Assembly: GCA_021796215.1 (NCBI GenBank)
Contig: JAJYOK010000002.1
Span: forward strand, 186,001-250,000
Reading direction: 5' to 3'
DNA: 64,000 bases
From: Bacteroidota bacterium
GTDB taxonomy: Bacteria; Bacteroidota; Ignavibacteria; UBA10030; UBA8401
A program made the position numbers and the translations under genes. The stretch's first letter is position 1. Each line of letters opens with the position of its first letter. Shown here piece after piece: positions 44,301 to 53,564 of this stretch. Under the pieces are notes generated by a model that did not search any database, was not told where the DNA came from, and saw only the letters and a list, made by a program, of their open reading frames with translations.

Positions 44301-45857
44301 ATGGCTCATGCGAAAGAACACTGGGGAACGCGTATCGGGTTAATTCTTGCTGTCGCAGGAAATGCGATCGGGCTTGGAAATTTTTTGCGCTTCCCGGTTC
44401 AAGCGGCACAGAACGGCGGCGGCGCATTCATGATTCCCTATTTTATCGCTTTCCTTCTCCTCGGTATTCCATTGATGTGGGTAGAATGGGCTATTGGCCG
44501 CCATGGCGGGAAACACGGGCACAACAGCACACCGGGAATGTTCGCTGTAATGTGGGAAAACAAAGCTGCAAAATATCTCGGCGCAATCGGCCTTTTCGTT
44601 TCGGCAGTAATCTTTATCTACTACACATACATCGAATCGTGGACACTTGGCTACAGCGTTTTCTCTTCGATGAAACTCTATTTTGACGAGACAACGTTCG
44701 ACAGCATGAAACAATTTCTCACGTCGTATCAGGGCACTGGGGCAGGCATTCACTTCAGCAGTCTAACAATAGCGTACATCTTCATGGTGATTACGCTCCT
44801 TATCAATTTCTGGATTCTCTACCGCGGATTGAGCAAAGGAATTGAACTCCTCGCAAAAATTGCGATGCCGCTCTTATTTATCTTCGCAATTGTGCTTGTT
44901 GTCCGCGTATTTACTTTAGGTGCACCGGACCCGCTGCATCCTGATTGGAATGTCTGGAGCGGCGTAGCATTCATCTGGAATCCTGACTTCAGTCAGTTAA
45001 GCAATGCGAAAGTATGGCTGGCGGCAGCCGGACAAATTTTCTTTACTCTGAGCGTCGGCATGGGAACAATCCAGGCGTATGCAAGTTACCTCAAAGAAGA
45101 TGACGACATCGCTCTTTCCGGCTTGACGACTGCTTCGACAAATGAATTTGCAGAAGTTATTCTCGGCGGCAGCATTGCTATTCCTGTCGCTGTGGCGTTC
45201 TTCGGTTTGACACAGACGCAGGTTATCGCGCAAGGCGGCGCGTTCAATCTCGGTTTTGTTTCCATGCCGGTTATCTTTACAAAAATACCGTTCGGACAAC
45301 TCTTCGGAACACTCTGGTTTTTACTTCTCTTCTTTGCCGGCATCACTTCTTCCGTAGCAATGGCGCAGCCGGTCATTTCCTTTGTCCGCGACGAATTTAA
45401 ACTCACACATGCAAAAGCAACAATACTGCTTGGCGCAATCGCTTTCATTTGCATTCAGCCGGTCGTCTTTTTCCTTTCGCACGGCTTTCTTGATGAAATG
45501 GATTATTGGGCAGGAACCTTCGGCCTTGCTGTTTTTGCATTGGTAGAGACAATTCTCTTTGCATGGGTTTTTGGAATGGATAAAGGCTGGGCGGAAATTA
45601 CGAAAGGTGCCGATATTAAAGTTCCGAAAATTTTCAAGTTCGTCATTAAGTACATCACTCCGCTGTATCTTGCAGTTATTTTGGCAGTCTGGTCGTACCA
45701 AGACGCAATCAACATTTTCCTCTTGAAAAATGAAGCTGCGGCAGACGTCCCCTACATTTGGGCATCGCGCGGACTTATGTTTTTAATTGCCGTAGCACTT
45801 GTAATTATGATAGCAAAAGCGTGGAAACGAAGACAACAACAATCTGTTGTGCAATAG
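44301..45857 (+). CDS. Sodium-dependent amino acid transporter (NSS/SNF family, MetP-like)
   Basis: 518 residues, twelve membrane helices. GLILAVAGNAIGLGNFLRFP (residues 12-31) carries the Na+ and substrate sites of TM1, and the unwound TM6 region is also recognisable. It is followed 13 bp later by a 41-residue MetS-like gene, so the pair resembles the MetPS methionine/alanine importer. Symport with sodium across the inner membrane. Substrate is inferred from the small partner only. Confidence 0.92.
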   Translation: MAHAKEHWGTRIGLILAVAGNAIGLGNFLRFPVQAAQNGGGAFMIPYFIAFLLLGIPLMWVEWAIGRHGGKHGHNSTPGMFAVMWENKAAKYLGAIGLFVSAVIFIYYTYIESWTLGYSVFSSMKLYFDETTFDSMKQFLTSYQGTGAGIHFSSLTIAYIFMVITLLINFWILYRGLSKGIELLAKIAMPLLFIFAIVLVVRVFTLGAPDPLHPDWNVWSGVAFIWNPDFSQLSNAKVWLAAAGQIFFTLSVGMGTIQAYASYLKEDDDIALSGLTTASTNEFAEVILGGSIAIPVAVAFFGLTQTQVIAQGGAFNLGFVSMPVIFTKIPFGQLFGTLWFLLLFFAGITSSVAMAQPVISFVRDEFKLTHAKATILLGAIAFICIQPVVFFLSHGFLDEMDYWAGTFGLAVFALVETILFAWVFGMDKGWAEITKGADIKVPKIFKFVIKYITPLYLAVILAVWSYQDAINIFLLKNEAAADVPYIWASRGLMFLIAVALVIMIAKAWKRRQQQSVVQ

Positions 45858-45870
45858 AACGGAGTACTTT

Positions 45871-45996
45871 ATGGAACTTACAACAAGCGGCATCATCTTT
45901 ATGATTTTAGGCTGGGGAATCATTGCGTTCCTGACCTTTTTTTCTTTCGGAAAAGTTCTTAAGATTGAAGCAAGAAAAAAGCGTAATCAATCATAA
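45871..45996 (+). CDS. MetS-like small subunit of the NSS transporter
   Basis: 41 residues starting ATG 45871, with GGAG at 45861-45864. One membrane helix (TSGIIFMILGWGIIAFLTFF) and a basic tail (KVLKIEARKKRNQS). Small single-span proteins with this pattern, GWGxI in the helix and a K/R-rich end, accompany MetP-type transporters and are needed for activity. The gap to the transporter is 13 bp and to the APC permease gene 11 bp. Confidence 0.85.
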   Translation: MELTTSGIIFMILGWGIIAFLTFFSFGKVLKIEARKKRNQS

Positions 45997-46007
45997 GGAA
46001 ATTCTGA

Positions 46008-47474
46008 ATGGTTGAAGAAAAAACACCCACGGTTGGATTTCAGCGGCGGTTGAAGCTGTTCGATTCGACAACAATTGTTATCGGTTCGATGATCGGCTCG
46101 GGAATTTTCATCGTCTCTTCCGATATCGCACGCACCGTCAGCTCGCCGGGTTGGCTCTTAATCGTGTGGCTTATCACCGGCATCGTGACGATTATCGGAG
46201 CGCTTAGTTACGGCGAGCTCGCCGCAATGATGCCTCATGCAGGCGGACAATACGTTTATCTGCGCGAATCGTACGGTTCGATGATTGGCTTTCTTTACGG
46301 CTGGACATTGTTCCTCGTCATTCAAACTGGAACCATCGCGGCAGTCGCGGTGGCTTTTGCACGATACACCGGCGTGCTGATTCCATGGTTTTCCGAAAGC
46401 AACAAAATTCTTGCGCTCGGATCCTTTTCCGTCTCGGCAACACAACTCCTCGCCATTGTTTCCATTGCGGTGCTCACATACGTGAACACCCGCGGCATTA
46501 CAACCGGAAAAACCGTTCAGAATATTTTTACAATCACGAAAACTCTGGCATTGCTCGGCTTGATCGCGCTCGGATTTCTTATCGGAAAAAACGCGGACGC
46601 AGTCGCAGCAAACTTTTCCAACTTCTGGAATGCCGCATGGACGCAATTCACGAATGGTAATTTTCAAATTCATCCGCTCGCGGGAATCGCCTTGGTCGGC
46701 GCAATCGGTGCCGCAATGGTCGGCTCGCTCTTCTCTTCCGACGCGTGGAACAACATCACGTTCACCGCAGGCGAAGTCGTAAACCCAAAGCGGACAATTC
46801 CGTTGAGTTTGTTTTTCGGAACTGCCATCGTGACGATTCTTTACATCTCTGCAAATATTTCTTATCTCAATGTTCTCCCGCTGCACGGCTTGCCGGGCGG
46901 AGCGACAGTGGCAGAGCGCGGAATTCAATTCGCCACCGATGACCGCGTTGGAACAGCCGCCGCACAAATGATGTTCGGTGATGCCGGAGCAATTGTAATG
47001 GCTGTGCTGATCATGATCTCCACATTCGGCTGTAACAATGGATTGATTCTTGCCGGTGCCCGCGTTTATTATGCAATGTCGAAAGATGGATTGTTTTTTA
47101 AAAAAGCCGGCGCGCTTAACAAATACAGCGTTCCGGCATTCGCACTTATCACACAAGGAATTTGGGCAAGCGCACTTTGTCTTTCCGGAACATACAGCGA
47201 CTTGCTCGATTATGTTATCTTCGCTGTGCTCATTTTTTACATTTTCACAATCACCGGATTATTTATTCTTCGCAAAAAGCGTCCCGACGCTGAACGTCCG
47301 TATAAAGCATTCGGTTATCCGGCAATTCCGGCATTGTATATTTTCATCGCAGCATTCATTTCTATTGACCTTCTTTTTGTAAAACCGGCATACACATGGC
47401 CCGGCCTTATCATCGTGCTGATGGGCATTCCTGTCCATTGGTACTGGCGGCACAGAAAAATTCCCGACACTTAA
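46008..47474 (+). CDS. APC-family amino acid permease
   Basis: 488 residues, twelve membrane helices. The TM1 motif GSMIGSGIFIVSS (~residues 26-38) and the GALSYGELAAMMPHAGGQYVYLRE block typical of the family are visible. Closest by eye to LAT-like exchangers. Starts 11 bp after the MetS-like gene, so amino acid uptake genes here are probably one operon. Substrate unknown. Confidence 0.9.
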   Translation: MVEEKTPTVGFQRRLKLFDSTTIVIGSMIGSGIFIVSSDIARTVSSPGWLLIVWLITGIVTIIGALSYGELAAMMPHAGGQYVYLRESYGSMIGFLYGWTLFLVIQTGTIAAVAVAFARYTGVLIPWFSESNKILALGSFSVSATQLLAIVSIAVLTYVNTRGITTGKTVQNIFTITKTLALLGLIALGFLIGKNADAVAANFSNFWNAAWTQFTNGNFQIHPLAGIALVGAIGAAMVGSLFSSDAWNNITFTAGEVVNPKRTIPLSLFFGTAIVTILYISANISYLNVLPLHGLPGGATVAERGIQFATDDRVGTAAAQMMFGDAGAIVMAVLIMISTFGCNNGLILAGARVYYAMSKDGLFFKKAGALNKYSVPAFALITQGIWASALCLSGTYSDLLDYVIFAVLIFYIFTITGLFILRKKRPDAERPYKAFGYPAIPALYIFIAAFISIDLLFVKPAYTWPGLIIVLMGIPVHWYWRHRKIPDT

Positions 47475-47646
47475 CTTTCGCTCAAACTCCGAGAGAGTAG
47501 AATTAAAAACTCACGGCGTGTTGGAATTTTAATCATTAATTTGTATTTTAATTCAAATTTTACCGCGGCAGAGGAAGTTCTCTTCTCAACGCTAATAAAT
47601 TCATCATTATTATCAACGTAAAACCAGAAAGGACTTACAAATCAGT

Positions 47647-49815
47647 ATGGAACTCTCTCTCGTACTGGGCATCAGTGTTCTCGGACTTTTGTTCGCCCTT
47701 TATTTGGTGCGCGACGTACTACGACGCGACACCGGCAACGACAAAATGAGGGAAATTTCAAGTGCCATCAAAACCGGCGCTGAAGCATTCCTGCGAAGAC
47801 AAAATCGCACGATCGCGTATCTTGCTGTTGCACTCGCGGCGCTTATTTATATTTTGTACGCGTTCGTTCGCGCACACAATGAGCACGACCCGGCCAGCAC
47901 TTCAAACCTTGCATTGTGGACCACATTGTCATTTCTCTTAGGAGCGGCATGTTCAGTTGCCGCCGGCTATATGGGCATGTGGGTCGCAATCCGCTCCAAC
48001 ATCCGCACTGCAGCTGGCGCGACGAAAAACATGAACAGCGCTCTTCAAACGGCATTACGCGGCGGTGCGGTATCAGGATTCTTCGTCGTGGCAATGAGCT
48101 TGCTTGGTGTTGCCGGACTTTTTACACTGGTAGATAAATTGGGCGTGACAAATGATATCACCAAAATTCCTCTTCTCATTGTCGGCTATGGATTCGGCGC
48201 GAGCTTCGTTGCACTCTTTGCTCAGCTAGGAGGCGGAATCTATACGAAAGCCGCCGATGTCGGTGCCGATCTTGTTGGAAAAGTTGAAGCAGGAATTCCC
48301 GAAGACGATCCCCGTAACCCCGCGGTGATTGCAGACCTCGTCGGCGACAATGTCGGCGATTGTGCGGGGCGCGGCGCGGATTTATTCGAATCAACTGCCG
48401 CTGAAAATATCGGCGCGATGATTCTTGCTGCGGGATTGTATGCTGCAAATGCTCAGGTTTTTGAACAGCAAGGCTTACCTTTGCTTGGCGTTCTTCTCTT
48501 CCCGCTCGTTGCCCGCGCATTCGGCATCATTGCATCGGCAATCGGAATTCTTTCTGTAAAAACCAACGACAAAGAAGATCCGATGCATGCGCTTAACCGC
48601 GGATTCTACATCACCGCTTTTTTTGTCATCGTTGGATTCTTCATTGCGTCACGGTGGCTTCTCGGACCAGAATATTATTTCAATTTCTTCTTGTGCGGCG
48701 TTGTCGGCGTATTGACATCGCTCGCATTTGTCTTTCTCACACAATACTATACCGAATACCGTTACCGTCCTGTGAAATCAATTGCTGAAGCTTCACAAAC
48801 AGGACCCGCAACAAACATCATTGCCGGTGTTGCAGTCGGAATGGAATCAACCGGTTATCCTGTGTTTGTCATCGGCGCGGCAATCATCGGCGCATACTTG
48901 TTAGGTGAACATTCGGGATTGCAGCACGCCGGACTTTTCGGAACGGCTGTAGCGACAATGGGAATGCTCGGCGCAGCAGCATACATTCTTGCAATGGATA
49001 CGTTCGGGCCGATCACCGACAATGCGGGCGGTATCGTTGAAATGAGCCATCAGCCGCAGGAAATCCGTGATAGAACCGATCGTCTCGATGCCGTAGGCAA
49101 TACAACGAAAGCGTTGACGAAAGGATATGCAGTCGGATCAGCGGCACTGGCGGCGTTCCTTCTCTTCGGTGCGTACATGGACGAAGTACATAATTATATG
49201 CCGTCGTTCGCTCCAGTTATCAATCTGAATAAACCGGAAGTTTTTGTCGGCGCGATTCTTGGCGCAGTGCTTGTCTTTTTGTTCTCGTCACTGGCAATCA
49301 AAGCAGTCGGCAAAGCGGCGTACGCGATCATTAATAATGTGCGGGAACAGTTTAAAAATAATCCCGGAATCATGGCTGGAACATCGAAGCCGGACTACGG
49401 GCAGTGCGTTGACATTGCAGCGAAAGCCGCATTGCAAAAAATGATTGCACCCGGATTGCTTGTTGTCGGAATGACTGTCGGTGTCGGCGTGGTATTCCGC
49501 TGGCTCTATTATGCGGGCGGACAATCACCGGTAAATGCAAGCGGCGCGGAAGTTGTCGGCGGCTATTTAATGGTCGGCACGATCACAGGAATTTTGATGG
49601 CGCTCTTTCTCAACAACGGCGGCGGCGCGTGGGATAACGCCAAGAAGTTCATCGAAACCGGCGCTTACGGCGGAAAGAAATCCGAACCGCATAAAGCATC
49701 CGTTGTCGGCGACACAGTCGGCGATCCGTTCAAGGATACTGCCGGTCCGTCACTTCACGTGCTGATCAAATTGCTTTCGACGATTACCCTGGTGCTGGCT
49801 CCACTGTTCATTTAG
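47647..49815 (+). CDS. hppA: Membrane-bound pyrophosphatase, K+-independent H+ type
   Basis: 722 residues, about 16 membrane helices. It couples hydrolysis of pyrophosphate to ion pumping. Substrate loops: GGGIYTKAADVGADLVGK, EDDPRNPAVIADLVGDNVGD, DNAGGI, and SVVGDTVGDPFKDTAGPSLH. The segment GNTTKALTKGYAVGSAAL has Lys after GNTT, where K+-dependent enzymes have Ala (GNTTAA), so this is the K+-independent class that pumps protons. A long hairpin follows the stop. Confidence 0.95.
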   Translation: MELSLVLGISVLGLLFALYLVRDVLRRDTGNDKMREISSAIKTGAEAFLRRQNRTIAYLAVALAALIYILYAFVRAHNEHDPASTSNLALWTTLSFLLGAACSVAAGYMGMWVAIRSNIRTAAGATKNMNSALQTALRGGAVSGFFVVAMSLLGVAGLFTLVDKLGVTNDITKIPLLIVGYGFGASFVALFAQLGGGIYTKAADVGADLVGKVEAGIPEDDPRNPAVIADLVGDNVGDCAGRGADLFESTAAENIGAMILAAGLYAANAQVFEQQGLPLLGVLLFPLVARAFGIIASAIGILSVKTNDKEDPMHALNRGFYITAFFVIVGFFIASRWLLGPEYYFNFFLCGVVGVLTSLAFVFLTQYYTEYRYRPVKSIAEASQTGPATNIIAGVAVGMESTGYPVFVIGAAIIGAYLLGEHSGLQHAGLFGTAVATMGMLGAAAYILAMDTFGPITDNAGGIVEMSHQPQEIRDRTDRLDAVGNTTKALTKGYAVGSAALAAFLLFGAYMDEVHNYMPSFAPVINLNKPEVFVGAILGAVLVFLFSSLAIKAVGKAAYAIINNVREQFKNNPGIMAGTSKPDYGQCVDIAAKAALQKMIAPGLLVVGMTVGVGVVFRWLYYAGGQSPVNASGAEVVGGYLMVGTITGILMALFLNNGGGAWDNAKKFIETGAYGGKKSEPHKASVVGDTVGDPFKDTAGPSLHVLIKLLSTITLVLAPLFI

Positions 49816-50067
49816 TGCATCAGATGTCCGACACCTCAAAGGTGTCGGACATCTCAAGTTTTTGGAAAACCGGAAAAATTTTTATATATTTTTACCGCTT
49901 TTCCGCTCCCGCTGAAAAGCGAGACTGAAAATTTGACGGGCGGGCAGATATTCATGTCTGTCTAAAATTTGAAATCTTTTTCGGACCACCGCCGATGGCG
50001 GGATCCTGAATTTTTCATGAACTTAGCTGCACTCGCTTCGCACGTTTGCTAAGGTTCAGAAAAGTTC
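49816..50067. other. Intergenic region between hppA and tRNA-Phe
   Basis: Contains the hairpin at 49822-49854 and otherwise no gene. The promoter of the tRNA should lie in 49980-50060, but no clear -35/-10 pair stands out. Confidence 0.4.
49822..49854 (+). terminator. 15-bp perfect hairpin after hppA
   Basis: AGATGTCCGACACCT (49822-49836), loop CAA, AGGTGTCGGACATCT (49840-49854), then CAAGTTTTTGG. Acts as terminator of hppA; the very long perfect stem also fits a REP-type palindrome. Confidence 0.65.
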
Positions 50068-50140
50068 GGACAGGTAGCTCAGTCGGTAGAGCAACGGCCT
50101 GAAAAGCCGTGTGTCGCCAGTTCGATTCTGGCCCTGTCCA
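50068..50140 (+). tRNA. tRNA-Phe (GAA)
   Basis: 73 nt. Acceptor GGACAGG pairs with CCTGTCC, discriminator A at 50140. D arm GCTC...GAGC; anticodon stem ACGGC/GCCGT with loop CTGAAAA, anticodon GAA; T arm GCCAG-TTCGATT-CTGGC. All three cloverleaf arms are complementary. CCA is not encoded. Confidence 0.96.
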
Positions 50141-50142
50141 CA

Positions 50143-50175
50143 AAAAAAATCCCGCACCAAGCGGGATTTTTTTTG
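50143..50175 (+). terminator. Intrinsic terminator after tRNA-Phe
   Basis: AAAATCCCGC (50146-50155), loop ACCAA, GCGGGATTTT (50161-50170) followed by more T. It directly follows the tRNA and can also act on the leftward gene. Confidence 0.9.
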
Positions 50176-50212
50176 TTATAGTGCGAAAGTCCTCGATGTA
50201 AATTTCTAATGC

Positions 50213-50941
50213 TCAATTCCCATAATAAAACCACTTTCCTTGATATGGCTCATTGCTGGTCAATGAATATTCATAGCTGTAAACTGTTTTATTTGAATCT
50301 TTGAACACATCTTGAGCTACATACAATTTAATTTGTTGATTCCATCCTCGCTGGTAAGTCGCGTTGTAATGATAAGTCTCCTCAATCTCGGTTGTATCAT
50401 TACCTGCATAAATTCTCGCTTTGACCGTTCCGTTTAATTTCACATCTTTTGTGGCGTAGATATAAGTAACATCAAAGTCACCGGGCTGTGAAATCCGTTG
50501 ATTAAAATCATAACTTGTTCTCGCAATCCATCCGCAATATCCCTGAGAAGAACAGTTGCCCATCACTTCAAACTGTCCCCAAATAAACTTTGCTGAAGAA
50601 TCAGTACAGGTAAAAGAGTTATCAATAAATTTCACGTACTCACTCTCAGAAGGATAAACAGTTGTTCCTTGTGATGATTCCGGTAGCGAACCAAGATTTT
50701 CCAAGAAGAATCTGCCGACAGAGTCTATTTGCGATGTTGCAGTTGTGTGCGGAAAAAACTGGCTATCTCTGTACATCAAAACGACATAGCGATTGCCACC
50801 GTAATGCCAATCGTTAATTCGCCCTTCAATGGAAATAAGAGGTATAGAGTTACCTCCGTCTTCAGAAATAGGATTATTATTCTTCTCACACCCCACAAAC
50901 ATCGTTAATACTAAAGTCAAAAAATAAAAGGCTTTTTTCAT
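50213..50941 (-). CDS. Hypothetical lipoprotein
   Basis: 242 residues from ATG 50941, which has AAGGA upstream and gives lipobox FVGCEKNNN; the frame stays open to 50962, overlapping the gene before it. Mature part about 225 residues, beta-rich (VEVMGNCSSQGYCGW; PGDFDVTYIYATKDV) with few conserved motifs. No family recognised. Ends in KWFYYGN. Confidence 0.65.
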   Translation of the reverse strand: MKKAFYFLTLVLTMFVGCEKNNNPISEDGGNSIPLISIEGRINDWHYGGNRYVVLMYRDSQFFPHTTATSQIDSVGRFFLENLGSLPESSQGTTVYPSESEYVKFIDNSFTCTDSSAKFIWGQFEVMGNCSSQGYCGWIARTSYDFNQRISQPGDFDVTYIYATKDVKLNGTVKARIYAGNDTTEIEETYHYNATYQRGWNQQIKLYVAQDVFKDSNKTVYSYEYSLTSNEPYQGKWFYYGN

Positions 50942-50958
50942 ATTTAGAATCCTTTGAT

Positions 50959-51606
50959 TCAATCCGCGTCACACGCATACGGCGTGTCGCTTTTTGCTTT
51001 CACAAAACATTCTCTCCCCTCTTTTAATGACAAATAAGCTAGCGCAAGTGAGCCGGCAAGATCGGCATAGGGAATTTTCGTCAACTCGTAGAGACCGCTC
51101 GCCGCGAGCAATACCAGCGACATATAAATGCAGATCTGCGTGCATTCGGCATCCGCAAGAATAGCTGCAGAATCCAACGCTTTACCAATGTTGTTTTTCG
51201 CCCGCTTCAGCACAATCATAATCGAAATTGAAACTACCGACACGATGATGCCCGCGAGCGTCGTTTCGGGCTTCTGTCCGACAACGAGATTGTAAATGCC
51301 TGTTGCCACGAGTCCTAAAGCAAGTCCATAAAACGAAGAGCCTGTAATTTTTAATGCGCGTCTTTCAAAACGGTAGTTTTCATCGCTTAGATTGCGCTGC
51401 ATTTGAATAACCATGTGCGCGATGCCAAGTGCAGATATGACTTCAATAAAGCTGTCAACACCGAACCCGAACAATGTGAGACTTTCGTCCTTGTAACCAA
51501 AAAAGATTGATACAAGTCCTTCAGCAATGTTAAAAATGATCGTGAAGAGCGAAAGTTTGAAGGCTGTTCGATAAAGAGTCTGAATATTTTCTGTTCTGGG
51601 TGTCAT
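50959..51606 (-). CDS. CDF-like (cation efflux-related) membrane protein
   Basis: 215 residues, about six membrane helices. AFKLSLFTIIFNIAEGLVSIFFG, FGFGVDSFIEVISALG and DSAAILADAECTQICIYMS recall the transmembrane part of cation diffusion facilitators and the TMEM163-like branch. The DSFIE and ADAEC positions replace the usual DxxxD and HxxxD zinc ligands. The cytosolic C-terminal domain of CDF proteins is missing. Metal transport is possible but not proven by these residues. Confidence 0.75.
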   Translation of the reverse strand: MTPRTENIQTLYRTAFKLSLFTIIFNIAEGLVSIFFGYKDESLTLFGFGVDSFIEVISALGIAHMVIQMQRNLSDENYRFERRALKITGSSFYGLALGLVATGIYNLVVGQKPETTLAGIIVSVVSISIMIVLKRAKNNIGKALDSAAILADAECTQICIYMSLVLLAASGLYELTKIPYADLAGSLALAYLSLKEGRECFVKAKSDTPYACDAD

Positions 51607-51657
51607 TGTGAAACGGTCTGTACATCGGTTTGAGTAATAGCCGAAAAAGTAATTACG

Positions 51658-52122
51658 CTAATTCTGAGGAGCAATATCAAGTTTCCAATCTGCAAAAGAA
51701 TTATTCTGAGATATTTCCATCTGCCTTTCGCCAGTTTGAATTGCAAAAGTATCAAGCAGATATAAACTATTATGCCAAAGGGCATCCATTCGCAACCATG
51801 AACCATCGTTCATTATTATTTTCTCTTGGAGCTTAGAATACCGGCCTCTGTCGCCTAATGAATCATAAGCTGCAGTATCAGAAGAATAGTTGACAATAGC
51901 AGAATAAACATAGGCGGAATCGGAGAACGATATTACTATTGTACCTGATTGAGATAATGATACAGAATTATTTTTGTAATTCTTAAATGTTACAGAAAAC
52001 GTACCTCCGTATGCACCTTTGGTAAACGTAATTGGCGCTGTTGGTGAGTCTGATTTTTTGCATCCAAGAATTGATGACAAACCTATTGAACATATTATAC
52101 TGATCATGAAAATCGGCTTCAT
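51658..52122 (-). CDS. Hypothetical lipoprotein
   Basis: 154 residues with lipobox LGCKKS and a beta-rich mature domain (AYGGTFSVTFKNYKNNSV; SGTIVISFSDSAYVYSAIV). Of a kind frequent in Bacteroidota genomes and not assignable by eye. Divergent from the DUF3095 gene. Confidence 0.6.
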   Translation of the reverse strand: MKPIFMISIICSIGLSSILGCKKSDSPTAPITFTKGAYGGTFSVTFKNYKNNSVSLSQSGTIVISFSDSAYVYSAIVNYSSDTAAYDSLGDRGRYSKLQEKIIMNDGSWLRMDALWHNSLYLLDTFAIQTGERQMEISQNNSFADWKLDIAPQN

Positions 52123-52334
52123 ATGCCCTCCGCTTCGTAAGCTTTAATCTGCTGTTGCCCAACCCTTATTTTAGCGCACAAAAAATTCTCTTCATTCGCT
52201 CCATTGTACACAAGATTCAATCTACTTGCAACAAAAAAATCTTGCCGTTCATCGCGCAAATTTCTATATTTTTCCGTGCCTCCAGTAAGCAGCAGGACTC
52301 AGAATTGAAATTAAACGCACACACGCCATTCACA

Positions 52335-53540
52335 ATGAACACAGAATCATTTTACCTTGACTTGCCGGTCATCGAAAATTTCGTAGATATTTCAAATCCG
52401 CGCGTGTACACGCCGCTGCCTGATGATTGGCACATTGCAGTTTCAGATGTGAAAGATTCCACCGGATTGATACGGCGCGGGAAATACAAAGAAGTCAATC
52501 TGCTCGGCGCCTCCTCCATTATTGCCCTTCTCAACTTGAAAAAGTCGTTCTCTCTCCCATTCATTTTCGGCGGCGACGGCGCAACGCTCTGTATTCCTCC
52601 GTCGCTGCTTGAGCAAGCGCGGCAATCGCTCGTTGCCACAAAAATGATGGCGCACGATGCGTACGGAATCGAACTGCGCGTTGGCACCGTTCCGCTCCGG
52701 CTTGCCCGTAAAAAAGGATTTGACGTGCTTGTGGCGCGGTGCCGGATTTCGGAAAATTTCACGCAGGCGGTCTTCAGCGGCGGCGGCTTGCAGTTTGCGG
52801 AAGAGTGCCTCAAAAATCCTGCAACGGAAAAACAATTCAGCCTTACAACGGACGATGCCGAACCGGTTGCGGATTTTTCCGGCTTGGAATGCCGGTGGAA
52901 AAGCGTGCCGAGCGCGCGCGGAGAAATTGTTACGCTGATCGTCCAGGCAATCAGCAAAACGGCAAAAAAGAAAAATGATACCTACCGTGAAGTGATTAGG
53001 AAGATCGGCGAAATTTACGGCACCGACGTTCTTTGTCGTCCGGTGCGGGAAGAGGACCTTTCCATGTCCCTCAGCGAAAAACAATTGTACGGAGAATCGA
53101 GGATTCAATCATACAACAAGGGAAATTTATACAGAATTCTCTACTGGTTTAGAATCCGCTACAATGTTGTATTGGGGAAATATCTGATGAAAGTGCACTA
53201 TAAAACAAAAAATATTGATTGGGGAAAATATAAAAGTGAGCTTGCTGCCAACACCGACTTTAAGAAATTTGACGACAAACTCCGGCAGGTAATTTCCGGA
53301 ACACCGGAGCAGCGAGAGCAATTACGTTCGTACCTTGAAGAAAAATTTGTCGCCCGCGAACTCGTCTACGGCATGCAAGTTGCACCGACAGCAATCATTA
53401 CTTGTTTAATTTTCAATTACAACGGAGCGCACATTCATCTTGTTGATTCCGACAATGGCGGATACGCTGTTGCTGCTGCGCAATTAAAGGAGCAGCTTAA
53501 AAGTCTGCAAGATACGTCTCTTCAACATCAGGCTACGTGA
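52335..53540 (+). CDS. DUF3095 protein with class III nucleotide cyclase-like motifs
   Basis: 401 residues from ATG 52335. Known only as DUF3095. The first strand reads WHIAVSDVKDSTGLI, like the DIxGST strand of class III cyclases with its metal-binding Asp. About 50 residues on, PFIFGGDGATLCIPP matches the second strand pair with a second Asp, followed by a helix and IELRVGTVPL. These three blocks occur in the order of the cyclase palm fold. The ~190 C-terminal residues are helical. Enzymatic activity is inferred. Convergent with the hybrid kinase gene (24-bp gap). Confidence 0.8.
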   Translation: MNTESFYLDLPVIENFVDISNPRVYTPLPDDWHIAVSDVKDSTGLIRRGKYKEVNLLGASSIIALLNLKKSFSLPFIFGGDGATLCIPPSLLEQARQSLVATKMMAHDAYGIELRVGTVPLRLARKKGFDVLVARCRISENFTQAVFSGGGLQFAEECLKNPATEKQFSLTTDDAEPVADFSGLECRWKSVPSARGEIVTLIVQAISKTAKKKNDTYREVIRKIGEIYGTDVLCRPVREEDLSMSLSEKQLYGESRIQSYNKGNLYRILYWFRIRYNVVLGKYLMKVHYKTKNIDWGKYKSELAANTDFKKFDDKLRQVISGTPEQREQLRSYLEEKFVARELVYGMQVAPTAIITCLIFNYNGAHIHLVDSDNGGYAVAAAQLKEQLKSLQDTSLQHQAT

Positions 53541-53564
53541 GTCCTTCTCAGCGTCATTCAACGT

